This document shows, piece after piece, positions 1-10,269 of a stretch of 64,000 nucleotides of DNA (its first letter is position 1; the number at the start of each line of letters is the position of its first letter). A program made the translations under genes and the position numbers. The stretch covers positions 1 through 64,000 of the forward strand of contig CAMPDV010001572.1 in NCBI GenBank assembly GCA_946699065.1, written 5' to 3'. The notes under the pieces were generated by a model that was not told the origin of the DNA, made no database searches, and saw only the letters and a list, made by a program, of their open reading frames with translations. This stretch comes from Loxodes magnus (lineage: Eukaryota; Ciliophora; Karyorelictea; Loxodida; Loxodidae).

Positions 1-646
1 CTTTACGCCAAAATTTTTTCTTGAAATTCTAAAATTTTTAGCAATTCTTGTACAAATGTCACTTACTATTACAGTAATATCATTTCTTCCTTACTTATCT
101 GATTGGTTTTCGATTTATAACCTCTTTTTATTCTAATTCTATCTAATTTGTTTAATTAGTTATCTTTGTACTAATATTGTTTTGCTTAATAAACTCCAAC
201 TCTTGTTTTTATACGATATTTCCAAGCCTTGCTGTTTCTTATCTATATTCAGTTTAAATTTTCCAATATGCTTGGAGTTCCATTTCTTAATTAATAATTC
301 TAATCTCTAAGTTGTCCTATCCAAGCGATAATAAGTTTCTTAGTTCTTAATTTTCCTACTTAAGCACTTTAATCTCTTCCTAGAGATTGGATATTTCAAA
401 TACTAACTTTTAAATATTTATTTCCTTTTTAATTATCTTTGATGGAAGTTCTTTTCCTGTTATTATATTAGATTCTTTTCTTTTTATTACTTTAGGAGGT
501 GTTTATTATAGTTATTAGGTTCTTTATTAGTTTTGCAAGTGGGGAGAAGAAGACTCTTGATACTTTTTTTATGCCTGCTTTTTCTCTAGAGCTTTTTTCT
601 CTTCTTTGCTCAAGAAAAAGCCGGGAACAAGATTTTAAGACTCCAT
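1..646 (-). CDS. Gag-like ORF (coiled coil + CCHC knuckle), runs off left edge
   Basis: Read with TAR=Gln and TGA=Trp, one frame is open from an ATG at 646 to the window edge (about 215 codons). It starts MESQNLVPGFFLSKEEKKAL, has a Gln/Ser/Pro-rich linker, then a leucine coiled coil near residues 75-130 (EISNLQEEIKVLKQENQELR), an acidic IELE motif where relatives have MEIE, and a basic stretch leading to a zinc knuckle near residue 195 (WYYCNSKWHLYKNC). The first knuckle Cys position is TGA and the residue before His is TGA. The organisation matches the gag-like ORFs elsewhere in the window, which suggests an RNA-binding ORF1/Gag protein. No RT is visible because the gene leaves the window. 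Family assignment is from motifs only. Confidence 0.6.
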
Positions 647-789
647 TTTAATTTAATTTATTTATAAAATAATTTATAAATATAAACATCTTTTAAGCTT
701 TTTTAGTTTATAATATTTTATGATCTATATCTGTTTTTTTCTACCAATTTAACAACTAATTACTCAGATTAATAATCATCTAACATTCT

Positions 790-1440
790 TTCCTTAAAAT
801 TTCTTATGCTAATTATGCTTAACTAAATCATTAGTCCGTTAAAAAATATTCAATTTTAAACTTTTTTTTCCTGTTGTAGTAATCTAGGCTAGGTCTTTTA
901 CTGGATCATTCCATTCTAGTTTGAATTAATTCATTATTTTTAATAGCTATTATTCTGCTGGATTTAGTTCATTTGGTAGAATTTATATATATGTGCATTA
1001 AATCTCATACTATAGTATTTTATAAACTTAAACTATTTGTTATGTATTTGAATTATTTTAGGCTTTCGTAGAAAGAGATTATTTATTCCTACTCGAGTGT
1101 TCTAGACACATATGCATTGATAAATTTAAATCTATCATCAAAATTCATACAAGTTATTCTGCCACCTTCGAGTATTTTATTTTATTTTAGACCATTTGCT
1201 TCATGCTCTTTAACTTTGTATAAGAATTGCTCTTTAATATATAAAATTATTCTTTTACTAAGTCTAGTTCCTGGCTTTTTAACTACGCGATATCCGATTA
1301 TTTAGGGCATATCTTTAATTGAATCTATAAACATTTCTTGAGTCACCATAATATCTATATTTATTTCAAACATAAATTTACTTAACTCTTCATTGTTTAA
1401 ATTGATTCCTCTTACACTAATCGTTCTTATACTTTATTAA
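790..1440 (-). pseudogene. LINE endonuclease (APE-type) domain remnant, minus strand
   Basis: The minus strand carries an apurinic-endonuclease-like domain: IRTISVRGINLNNEELSKF at its start (compare the usual N-V-R-G-I), then an IDIMVTQE block, GYRVVKKPGTRL, RITCMNFDDRFKFINAYVS, a frameshifted FNAHI (the usual GDFNAH) and FKIEYFLTD near the end. The same landmarks occur in the plus-strand LINE copies here but at clearly divergent sequence, so this is a second LINE lineage. At least one frameshift lies between FINAYVS and FNAHI. No RT follows. The gag-like ORF begins about 150 bp downstream, so the element is truncated. It belongs to the left arm of repeat unit A. Confidence 0.6.
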
Positions 1441-1479
1441 TTTCAAATTTTCAAAATTTCTTGATCTTCATTATTTGAT

Positions 1480-3550
1480 TCTTTCTATTTAGTATTAAAT
1501 ATCAAGTTAGTGTCACTTGCTTAGTCTTTTTCAAAACCAAATTACTCTAATGTTTATGTATGTTTAAGTTTAATGTATGCTATCTTTTCTGTGAAAATTT
1601 TTTGGATTATTATTAAAATTAGTTTCATCTATTAGTTATAGAAGTGAGCTAGTTACTTATAGAAACTTATTTTTTTCAAAAAGTTCTAGTAATTCCATTT
1701 TTTCTCCCATGGTGTTAAACTTTGTCTTTTCCATAGATCTTAGGTAACTTTAATAATTTTATCTCAGTATTCATTCAGTTGGATGATCTTTTATTATTCT
1801 TTCAATTATTGCCTATCTAGTGTATCATTTAATAATTAGTTAAGCAAATTTTTACTTTAGGATTCAAATTTTTGCTTGCTACTTGTCTTTATAATTTCTT
1901 TAGCATTTTTTTAGGTTTTCTATTTTTATTTATGTATCTTTTATTTTAATTTGCTATTTCTTGTTACATATTTTAACGCTTTTTTGATAATTCAGCACAA
2001 TTTATTATTAATTTTATTGCTTTTTTATCTTCTACAACATTTAGTACTGTGTCCAATTTTAGACAGTTTAAACATCATCATATATTGCCGAATAGCATAA
2101 TTTTACACGTAATTTTTTTTCATCTAGTCAAATAGGAATATTTTCTGGATAAGTGATTTCTGATAATTCTAGGGCGTAATAGTTCTACATAAAGTCATGT
2201 TGCTCCCTTTATTGAATGTAAAACTGTTTTTTTGTATTTTCGAAGGCTTTTAACTGTTTTTCTGTTGGAACTAAATTTTTTAAATACTTAAAAGTAGTGA
2301 ATTAAGTAGCTATTATTATTGTAGTATTTATTAATATTTCTCTTCTTGATAAAAATATCAAAAGATTAATGTTGCCATTGTTTATCTTAGAGAATTTATT
2401 AAGATATTCTTAATCAGAGAAAGCAGTTAGAATAAGTACAGTTGGTATTATTTGTACTTAATCTATAGTTATCCAAAATCTCTCTATATGTGTATGAAGA
2501 ATTCCATTAATGAGGCATATTATTTTATTTTTGCTTTGCTTGAGTTGTAATTTTGAAATGTCTCCCTATATGAATTAATTAATTAATTTACGTGATTTCA
2601 CCTTTATTTGGTTAATCACAAATCAAAAGTTGAATGCTAAAAAAAGAAACTTCATTTTTGCTGGGATCTTGTTTATCATAAGTTCTAAGGATTTTTAATT
2701 TATTTTTTCTGAGAGTTTCCGATAGGTTGATTCCCATTCATTCCTTATTAAATTCGTTAATTGCATGCTATATGTTTGGAGCTTATTTGTTTAGCTGAAG
2801 TATTTTTTCCTGTAGAGTTTACCTTCTTGATTGCAATAGATCCTGAAAATACTTCCCATTAGTTTTCTACTTTTTTTTTTTCATTAGAATTGGAAGCAAC
2901 TTATAACTTCGTGCTGCTGGGCACTTGCAGTACTAACATCTCATTATTTTCCAATAGGGAATATAATTTTTTGTAGGCTGTTGCTCTACATCCATTGTAT
3001 AATTCATTGACATCTTTTATAGCAATAAGCTTTCAGTTAACTCTGTGAATTGGTTAAATTTTGTTTCTAATTATTCTATTCTTATATTTCCCAGCTATTT
3101 ATTTTCTATTTTTTTTCTTATGAATTAATCATAAGACTTTCAGTTTTTCTTTCGAGTTCTTGTACAGTTTTTAAAAATTTAAAATTTTCTAATTGCATAG
3201 CTTGGAGTTTTTAAAGTATTTTTTATTAATCGTAATTTGACTAAGATGAATCCTTTTGAGAAGAGACTTTTACAAATAATTTTCATTTTTTTTAAATATA
3301 AAATTGAGATAGATTATTCTTATTTTTTAGATGAAGTTTTCTACTTTATTTACTTTAAAAATTATTCATTTTAGAAAATTTTATTTTCTGCTAATTTTAT
3401 TAATTCATCATATTTTCCTTACTTTTTTTCATCATTAAAAATCCCTCCTAAAAGCTTTATCTGGATGTTGTTTAAATCATACTGGCTTATCATATTAATC
3501 TCGAAAAGTTATTATGTTTAAGTTTTTATCGAGAGTTAAGGTGTTATAAT
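1480..3550 (-). pseudogene. ORF1-like long frame upstream of the minus-strand endonuclease
   Basis: One minus-strand frame reads sensibly for several hundred codons with TGA as Trp: FPIGKQWDVSTASAQQHEVI around 2.95 kb, FWITIDQVQIIPTVLILTAF around 2.45 kb, and LKAFENTKKQFYIQQREQH then ENIPIWLDEKKLRVKL near 2.1-2.25 kb. The first part (about 3.3-3.5 kb) uses another frame (NDEKKQGKYDELIKLAEN) whose copy-B counterpart differs partly by synonymous CAA/TAA changes. It is Lys/Gln-rich with possible coiled coils, and I recognise no named domain. Its position ahead of the endonuclease suggests ORF1 of the minus-strand LINE. Partial copies are at 45.9-46.9 kb and 58.23-59.5 kb. Frameshifts make it a likely pseudogene. 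Confidence 0.45.
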
Positions 3551-3555
3551 GGCTT

Positions 3556-4051
3556 TGCTTTACTATTGGTCACACAATGGACATTTTTAAGTATATAGAT
3601 TTTAGTTTAAATAATTAAAGGAAATAATGTATTTAAGGGTTTAAGATATTGACTTGATGATAGTAGTGATGAATTAATTAGTATTTAGATATAGATATAG
3701 CTTAATGATTATTTGATTATAGCTTTGATTTGATTAGATAAATAGTAATCTAAGTAATACTTGTATAATTTGAATATTAGGATGTATTTAGAGATAGTTT
3801 TTTTGACTATGTTGAATATGCTTTGGTATGTTATAAGCTGTATGTTTGTATCTGAATAATGATAATATTTGAATAATAGATTTTTAAATATGTTTAAATA
3901 AAATGTGATTCTTTATTTATTTCAGATGCTTTAAATATTTTAATAAGTAGTAACATATTAACTAATTAAAGATATTTAAACTACTTCTTTATATATTAAA
4001 TTATATTTATTATAAATACTATTAATAATATAGATATTATTATTATGTTTA
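3556..4051. other. AT-rich spacer with G+T-rich tracts
   Basis: Spacer between the ORF1-like region and the RING-kelch stop. The plus strand is very poor in C at 3.60-3.87 kb. Copies occur in unit B (47.0-47.48 kb) and, shortened, in unit C (59.55-59.78 kb). I see no convincing coding signal. Confidence 0.4.
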
Positions 4052-5446
4052 TCAGTTATGACTTCGAATACTTCTATAACTCAATTTTTATAAATCAATC
4101 CTCATTATTGAAACTCTTTCCTATTCTACAGCAAAAACATATCCATAATTATTTCTTATTTTCATCTCCGTTAAAGCTAAAACATTTTTAAAAATTTAAC
4201 TTTATTGTCATTATTCTTTGCTTCTTTTATATATTCTTCTTGAATATTCTTTCGTAAATGGATTTTTCATACCTCCAAATATGACAAGAGGCTCTAAACA
4301 AACTATAGGCCCACCAACAGCTTCAGGAAGATTTTAATTTTACTTACTCCATCTATCATTCTATATGTTATATTTTCATATATCTTGTAAAGTTTATCCT
4401 TTCTAATTTCCACCTCCAAAAGAATAAATATTTTATTCATCTTTATCTACTACTAAAGTTTAATTTGCTATTCTAAATGGAAATTAAGAGCAGTTTTATC
4501 ATTTACTTTAGTTTCCTATCTTTAACTTTTCTACTGATTATAGCAGTTGATAATTATTAGTAACTCCTCCAACCACATAAACATATTTTTAAGCTGCTGC
4601 TATTCCAAAGGCACCTCTTCCCTCATTTAGATCACTAAGTTTTATTCTATTACCTTCAAAATCAAATTATCAAGTTTCTTTTATTACTTTATTTTAATTT
4701 CTGTTAATTCCTCCAATTAAATATAACTTATTCTAATATTCTATACTTTTACTATAGTTTGGAATTATAATTTAAACTTAGACTTATCGTAATTACTCTG
4801 TTTAAATATTAAATAAACTTAATTTTTAAATTCATCAATCAAAAAAGTGAATATAGTTAGATTATATAAAGTGCTAGGTTAGTTTATGTTAGTTAGTCTA
4901 AATAATATTTGGTTACTTAGTATTGTGTTATAGTTTTTATCTTATTAGATTGTAAGTTAATTTAGACTTTAGTATTGTAGGTGGTTATGAGTTATATTAG
5001 AGTATAGTTGGTTTTAGTGATTAGTAGAATTAGATAATATTTGAGTGTTATTTTTGGTAGATAAATGTTGGTTAATGATTGATGATGATATTAGTTAGTG
5101 GTATTATGAGAGTATTACTAATGTTTGATTATTTGGTTGTAATGGTTTTAGATTTTTCCATAATTTACCTCCTTATCTCTTTTAATTTCTATCTAGCATC
5201 TTAAATCTTTTATATGTATTATTAGTTTTAAAATATCATTCTTATTAAATCACTTTCTTAAGGTAAATCATCAAATCTAAAATGGAATCCTTTTTAACAA
5301 ATAGGACATTACATTATGCCTTATAATCAGTACTCAGTATTCAAACACAAACCACAGTAAATATGTCCACAAGGTAAGACAGTTGGAAGAGCATTAGTTA
5401 AGTTGTAATCTTCTAAGCAGATTAAGCATTTTGGTAACGCTTACAT
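4052..5446 (-). CDS. RING finger - kelch repeat protein, unit A copy
   Basis: ATG at 5446 to TGA at 4052-4054 gives exactly 465 codons. Residues 7-50 form a C3HC4-type RING: C7-x2-C10, C26-G-H28-x2-C31-x2-C34, then C47-P-I-C50. Residue 40 is TGA, at the Trp that precedes the CPxC in RING domains and contacts the E2 enzyme. A Gln/Lys helix and an Asn/Thr/Gln-rich linker (about 90-215) follow, then kelch-type repeats (YVYVVGGV, NIYSFGGG, DIWKYNIQNDRW, LVIFGGM). Further kelch tryptophans are TGA. RING proteins are usually E3 ubiquitin ligases and kelch propellers bind substrate, so a substrate-specific ligase is the likely role (inference). The terminal TGA is shared by all three copies after YRSIRS[HN]N, so here it looks like a stop. 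It lies head to head with the LINE at 5.9 kb. Confidence 0.8.
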
Positions 5447-5897
5447 TTTTATTATTATTTAGACTACAAAAGCTATAAAGGTAATTTATAACAGTTACCA
5501 TCAAAAATACACTCAATTATATCAACTATTACATTATTACTTTATTTATAGTAGTTATTTTAAAGTACAATATTAGGCTATTATATCAAGTAGCAATATC
5601 ACATTTTGCATGCCGCCAATCTTGGATCAAGATTGCTTAGTAAATTTAACAAAGGCATGAAAGAGCTTTACAACTTAATCAGATCTTTTATATTATTTTT
5701 AAGAAAAATATCTATGTCGCAAAATATTTAAACTACTAGGAGGAATGCATTAAAAATAAGGAACAGAAATCTAAAATCTAAGCAACCTATCAAAAAAGGT
5801 AAGTAGATTAGAAAATCAATTCAACCACAACTCTGTGCAAATCATTATAATTGAAGAAGAAAAGAATGAGCAAATACCATAAAATGAGGAAGATAAT
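5447..5897. promoter_or_regulatory. Divergent intergenic region between RING-kelch and LINE ORF1
   Basis: About 450 bp separate the RING-kelch ATG (5446, minus) from the LINE ORF1 ATG (5898, plus). The same head-to-head arrangement recurs at 48.88-49.33 kb and 61.17-61.62 kb. The RING side is almost identical between copies, while the LINE side differs by roughly 10-15% with indels. A shared stretch contains an inverted pair around 5.62 kb (AATCTTGGATCAAGATT). Any promoter activity is inferred from geometry only. Confidence 0.35.
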
Positions 5898-6680
5898 ATG
5901 CAGCTCAAAACTGCTAAAAGAGTAGGAGTTACTTATTTCAATAAATTTTTAGAAGAAAATTACTACAACCAAAGACTCAGTCCAGCAGAAATGCAAGAAA
6001 ATGAAATAATTAAAGCTTTTCTCAGATATCTGAATTAAAAATATGGTAAAAATATTTAGAGTGTGAAAATCCTTCGGACACTAATAATTATTATAGAATT
6101 CAAAAATAAGGAAACACTCACACAATTCGGAAATAATTAAACATAGAAGATTAGAAATGATGTAATACCAACAGAGCAAAGAAATAAAGAGGAATTCTAC
6201 AACTTTAAGAACTACCCGATTCACTGAACATTTAACATGTATTCAAGTTTAAGCCAGGTAGAAACCCATCTATAGCAGTACAGAAAAATAGTATATATAC
6301 AGAGATCGGAACCGTAAAAGGTACAACGTGAGCCAATGGGAAAATGAAAAATTATTTAGAATTGAAGGAGATCAAAGATGCAGAAAGTATACTAGATAAT
6401 TTAGACGAAAGGTAAAGCATTTACTTGAGTCAGTCTGGAAATCCCATACACGTATCGTTGTATCGCCAACCATCAATTTTAAAATATTTAAACTGCAACA
6501 AATAAGGATATAGCAAAAATTAATACTTAATAAAAAAAGCTATAAAGGAAGTAATTAAAAATGCTAAAGAAGTAAAAATCAAGTTGATGCATTCGGAAAT
6601 CAGAAATAAAATGCTTTACTATAAAAAGAAACAGATAGTGAAGGAAAAGAAAGTGAAGAAAACTGAAGAAGATTAACCTT
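5898..6680 (+). pseudogene. Plus-strand LINE ORF1, unit A (decayed)
   Basis: Begins ATGCAGCTCAAAACTGC and reads MQLKTAKRVGVTYFNKFLEE, then RLSPAEMQENEIIKAFLRYL. The same start is found at 49329 and 61622. Frameshifts follow. Near 6.48 kb is the position of a single zinc knuckle, best preserved in unit C as KCMNCNQKGLSSNW; here it reads KYLNCNKQGYSKNQY, so a Cys and the His position are lost. Gln codons are mostly TAA/TAG. Likely an RNA-binding ORF1 protein, inactive in this copy. Confidence 0.5.
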
Positions 6681-6999
6681 CAAATAAAATACCACTTTTT
6701 ATTTCTAGCTAAATCAACAAATTTAAGCCATATTAAAGTTACTTTAAAAGCAATATACTTTAAAAGATATTTAACAACAAAATTAAATAATAAAACTGAG
6801 ACGAAATTATCAATGTCACAAAAAACAGAAAGTAAAATAGAAAATATGGCAAAAAACTGAAACAACTAGAAAACAGTGACAGAAAGAAAGTATGCATAAA
6901 TACAACACTGTCTCAAAAAAGATAAAAAAATATATAATGGCAAGGAAGATAGTATCGAGTAAAATACTTGAAGACATAAGTACAGAAAAATAATAAAAC

Positions 7000-7800
7000 A
7001 TTAGAATGATTTGGTTTTCATGCTATTAAAGAAGAGGAAGCTAAGAATGCAGGATAGGAGGATCAAGAAAAATAGGAAGTACAAGGAAAAACTAATATAA
7101 TAAAATAGTCAGAATTAAACATAGGCGCAGCAAATGTCAGATGAATAAAATAAACAAGAATTAAACAAGTTTATGTGTAAAGGAAGATAGAAATTATGTT
7201 AATTTAAGAAATATTTGCGGATCAAACTGATGAAATACCTTATATATACGGATTCAGAGCAATAATAAAATTGGGCACAAAACATTGCAAAGGAGTAGCA
7301 TTTTTATAAAAGATGGAATTTACGAGCAGAACCAAAGTGTTGGATATAGCGGATCTCAATCAAGCAGATCTATTTTAGTAGAAGATTAATAGGCTTAACA
7401 CTTGATGATCATGATCGGCTGGTATAAAAAAACTTATATAATACTATAACATCTGACTCTGATTAACTAATATCCATTTATGAAAGTTAAAAATAATACA
7501 TAATAAAAGAAACGGATTATAAATTTTAATATTAGGGGATTTAAATGCACATATTCCCTAATTTTTACCGTATGAACAGAATAATGCAGACTAATACTTA
7601 TTAAATTGATGAAAAATTATCTTTTAGAATGTAAAGATTCAAATCAATATCCAACCATCATCACAACATAAGGGAAATGAAAATTCAAAATAGAATACTT
7701 CTTAATAAATCAATACATTACGCCTAGCATTATCAGCACAAAATTCTATCAATAGAGACAAATAGGAGATCATTAGCCAGACAAATTAAAATAAAAATTT
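7000..7800 (+). pseudogene. Plus-strand LINE endonuclease domain, unit A
   Basis: APE-type endonuclease landmarks in order: IGAANVR at 7121, YIYGFRAIIKLGTKHCKGVA near 7.24-7.30 kb, ALDIADLNQ-like block near 7.34 kb, and LGDLNAH at 7533 (catalytic GDFNAH motif). Frameshifts separate these blocks. Comparison with unit B (50.55-51.2 kb) and unit C (62.85-63.5 kb) shows independent indels in each, so none is intact here. The function when active would be target-site nicking for target-primed reverse transcription. Confidence 0.65.
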
Positions 7801-8439
7801 CGAAAGAATTTCGAAAAACCCTAAAATTAAAAGGATAAACTTTCAAAAATTTAAGCAATAAAAGGTTAAAGAGAAATTCAAAGAATTATTCGAGAAAATA
7901 GATCTTAGCGAATTCGAAAATTTCGATAGCGAAGCATACTATGAAAAATGATTTAATTAAATCCAACAAGAAGCGACTAAAGCGATATGTGGCTTTGTAA
8001 CAAATTAAATGAGAAAATAATAATATACAGCAGAAATAATAAAACTAAGAAAATATTTCTAATAGCAAGCGAAATAAGTAAAATATCTAATTAGATAAGA
8101 ATGCTAAGAAATTGATAATTATATTAAAATGCGATAAGAAGCAAGGAGAAAATTTAGATTGCATCAAAAAAGGATAGGAAAAATAAATTAAATATTTTTT
8201 AGATGAAATTAATTAAGGAAGCTTACACAACACTTGAAAAGAAATATAAAAATAATTAAAGTAGAGAAAATTATGCATAATGGATATTAATAAACGAAAA
8301 TGATATACAGTAATAAACGAAAAGGATATGTAGAATTTTAAAGAAAGCTGAAGGAAGCTCAATAAAATTGGTAGCAACAAATTACAATACTCATAAAGGA
8401 ACACATAAACAATATAAGTTTAAAAGAAGATTTAGTGTG

Positions 8440-9000
8440 CTATATAAAAAACTCTACGAATTAAAAGCTGTAGGACTTGATGGAATATAAATAGAAACAA
8501 TAAGAGCTGGAGGAGATAAGCTTGTTAACCTAACCGCAATATTAACATAAAAAATAATTCAATCTGGAGCTATGCCAAGCAAAATAAAAGGATCTTTTAT
8601 TTTACTACTTCATAAAAAAGGTAGAATGGAAGGCCTTGTGAATTATAAGCTGATTTCACTTTTAATTTATATATTAAAAATCATAGATCTTTGATTATTT
8701 GGATAAAAAAACTCATAATCGAGCAGGTGTGATGATGAATTATAATATGGCTTAAAAAAAGGCAAATCATGCTCATAGCAAATCTTCAATCTAAGAACTG
8801 CACAAGAATGACTTCAGCAAAATAATCAAGAAAAAGCAGTAATATTTATTTGATATTAAAAAGCATTTGACTCAGTAATAAGAGAAGATATATGAGAAAC
8901 ACTAAATGAAATTGAAATATCTGACCAAATAAGCAAACTTATTGCTGAATTGTACAGAGAAGAAACAAAGATAAAAAATGATTTAAATAATAAATAAATG
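8440..9000 (+). pseudogene. LINE reverse transcriptase, first half, unit A
   Basis: RT domains 0-3 are recognisable: AVGLDGIQIETIRAGGDKL, MPSKIKGSFILLLHKKGR, VNYKLISLLIYILKIID, YGFKKGKSCSQQIFNLRTAQ and YQKAFDSVIREDIWETL. The Trp in DIWETL is TGA at a place where LINE RTs often have L-W-E/K-x-L. The frame then reaches AELYREETKIKND and is interrupted by a SINE-like insert at 9003-9320. The D of the usual F-I-D-Y is lost by small indels. This is non-LTR type (domain 0 and the KxxYRPISLL-like block). Confidence 0.75.
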
Positions 9001-9002
9001 AG

Positions 9003-9320
9003 CTTTATAGAGCGCGTAGCACCTAAATGGTGCGCAGCTCTTTAATAAAGATTTTTAAAGTAAAAAAATTCTTTCTTAAATCTTTCCACAGTGCTAGCAT
9101 TCCCTTGTGAAGTTGTCTTCTATATGGCCGCGATCAGAATGCTACCTAAGAGACCTTAGTTTCTGGCATCTTTCATCACTAATGCTACCTGATGCCTCTT
9201 CGACCTTGATTTCTCTTCTCTTGGCTGGTTCTTCACCTATGGGAAACTTCCTGGTACCAGAGTTTAAGTCAGTTTCAGTTGGAGGATTGTTCCTCCATAT
9301 TTATTTATATTTAATATAAG
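9003..9320 (-). mobile_element. SINE-like element, family 1, inserted in the LINE RT
   Basis: About 320 bp, much richer in G+C than its surroundings, with a second copy at 56.51-56.83 kb in the opposite orientation. Read on the minus strand it ends with a stem-loop at 9010-9042 (AGAGCTGCGCACC, loop, GGTGCTACGCGCTCT) followed by A/T-rich DNA. The two copies differ by indels, which argues against a protein. The insertion separates RT domains 0-3 from the YADD part at 9.34 kb. I could not define a clean target-site duplication. Confidence 0.65.
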
Positions 9321-9339
9321 AACATATTTAAACGGGTAA

Positions 9340-9830
9340 AGGAATTAAATAAGGAAGCACCTGTTTCCAAAGGTTATTTAATATTATAATAAATAAATTT
9401 ATGAACTAACTAAGATAAAATAAAGTAGGAATAACCATAAGCATGAAATTAGAATAATATATAGAGGAAATATTTATGGGAGCATCAGCATACGCAGATG
9501 ATATTGTAATGATGGTAAGTCCAGACTACAAGAGATGATTGAAATACTACAATAGTGATCTTAATAATATAATATAAAAGTTGCAGATAAGACTAAGTGA
9601 ATGCTATGAAATGGAAAATAATACAAAATTTATAATCAATATATATAAATGAAATGGGAATAGAAAGAGTGAATGAATATAAATATTTAGAACACTGATT
9701 TTGATAAAGTATTTCTTTTGAAAAATTTAAAATCAAGATTAATGGAATATCAAAAAGCGTAAGCATGAATTTTGGGTAAGCTAGATAATTATTATCTAAG
9801 ATTCCGTTCATCGATCAATTTTTTGATAGT
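9340..9830 (+). pseudogene. LINE reverse transcriptase, catalytic half, unit A
   Basis: Resumes the RT after the SINE-like insert: GKGIKQGSTCFQRLFNIIIN (RT domain 4, usually G-x-x-Q-G-x-x-x-S-P) and GASAYADDIVMMVSP with the catalytic YADD at 9491-9502. TGA codons are read as Trp in the following stretch. The element fades near 9830 without a tail or 3' hairpin I can recognise. Confidence 0.7.
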
Positions 9831-10260
9831 AAACATAAGAGAATTATTTATTTATTTTAGGTCTTAAACTTCTTTTTTTATCTTCTATTCTTCCAATTAC
9901 AGCATATAAAAAACAATTACTTAAGTTATGTGTATTTTTAAATGTTTTGCAAGGAGTTAATTATTTCTTTGGAGCCATATTGCTATATGATATCATAGTA
10001 GTTTTATTAATTAAAGTTTGATGAATAAATGATAAAATTATTTTAAATTATTATATATATTTTATTAAAACTAAGGCATTATCTTTATTCTTTCAGAGGA
10101 CAAATTTAAAATGCATAGTTTAAATAATAATGATAAATCTAACTTTTTGTAAAGTGAGCATATAGTTTTTATAAATAAATGAAAAGGAACTAAAAATAAA
10201 ATATATAAGATAGATTTATAAATAATAGCACAACAACATTACATAATTTACTAATGTAGC
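9831..10260. other. AT-rich stretch, nothing recognised
   Basis: Low-complexity AT-rich DNA following the LINE of unit A. I see no motif that supports a gene. Confidence 0.3.
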
Positions 10261-10269
10261 AATGCCTTT

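Noticed and set aside
2570-2585. TTAATTAATTAAT-type palindromes at many places
   Set aside because: Expected by chance at this base composition and not consistently at element ends.
4000-4060. Read-through of the RING-kelch TGA into an alternative frame with a plausible peptide
   Set aside because: All three copies keep the same kelch frame to the same TGA; the alternative frame looks good only because AT-rich stop-free DNA reads as protein by chance.
9107-9319. A 70-codon open frame in the GC-richer segment near 9.1 kb, and its partner at 56.5 kb
   Set aside because: The two repeat copies differ by frame-breaking indels, so the segment is a non-coding SINE-like element.
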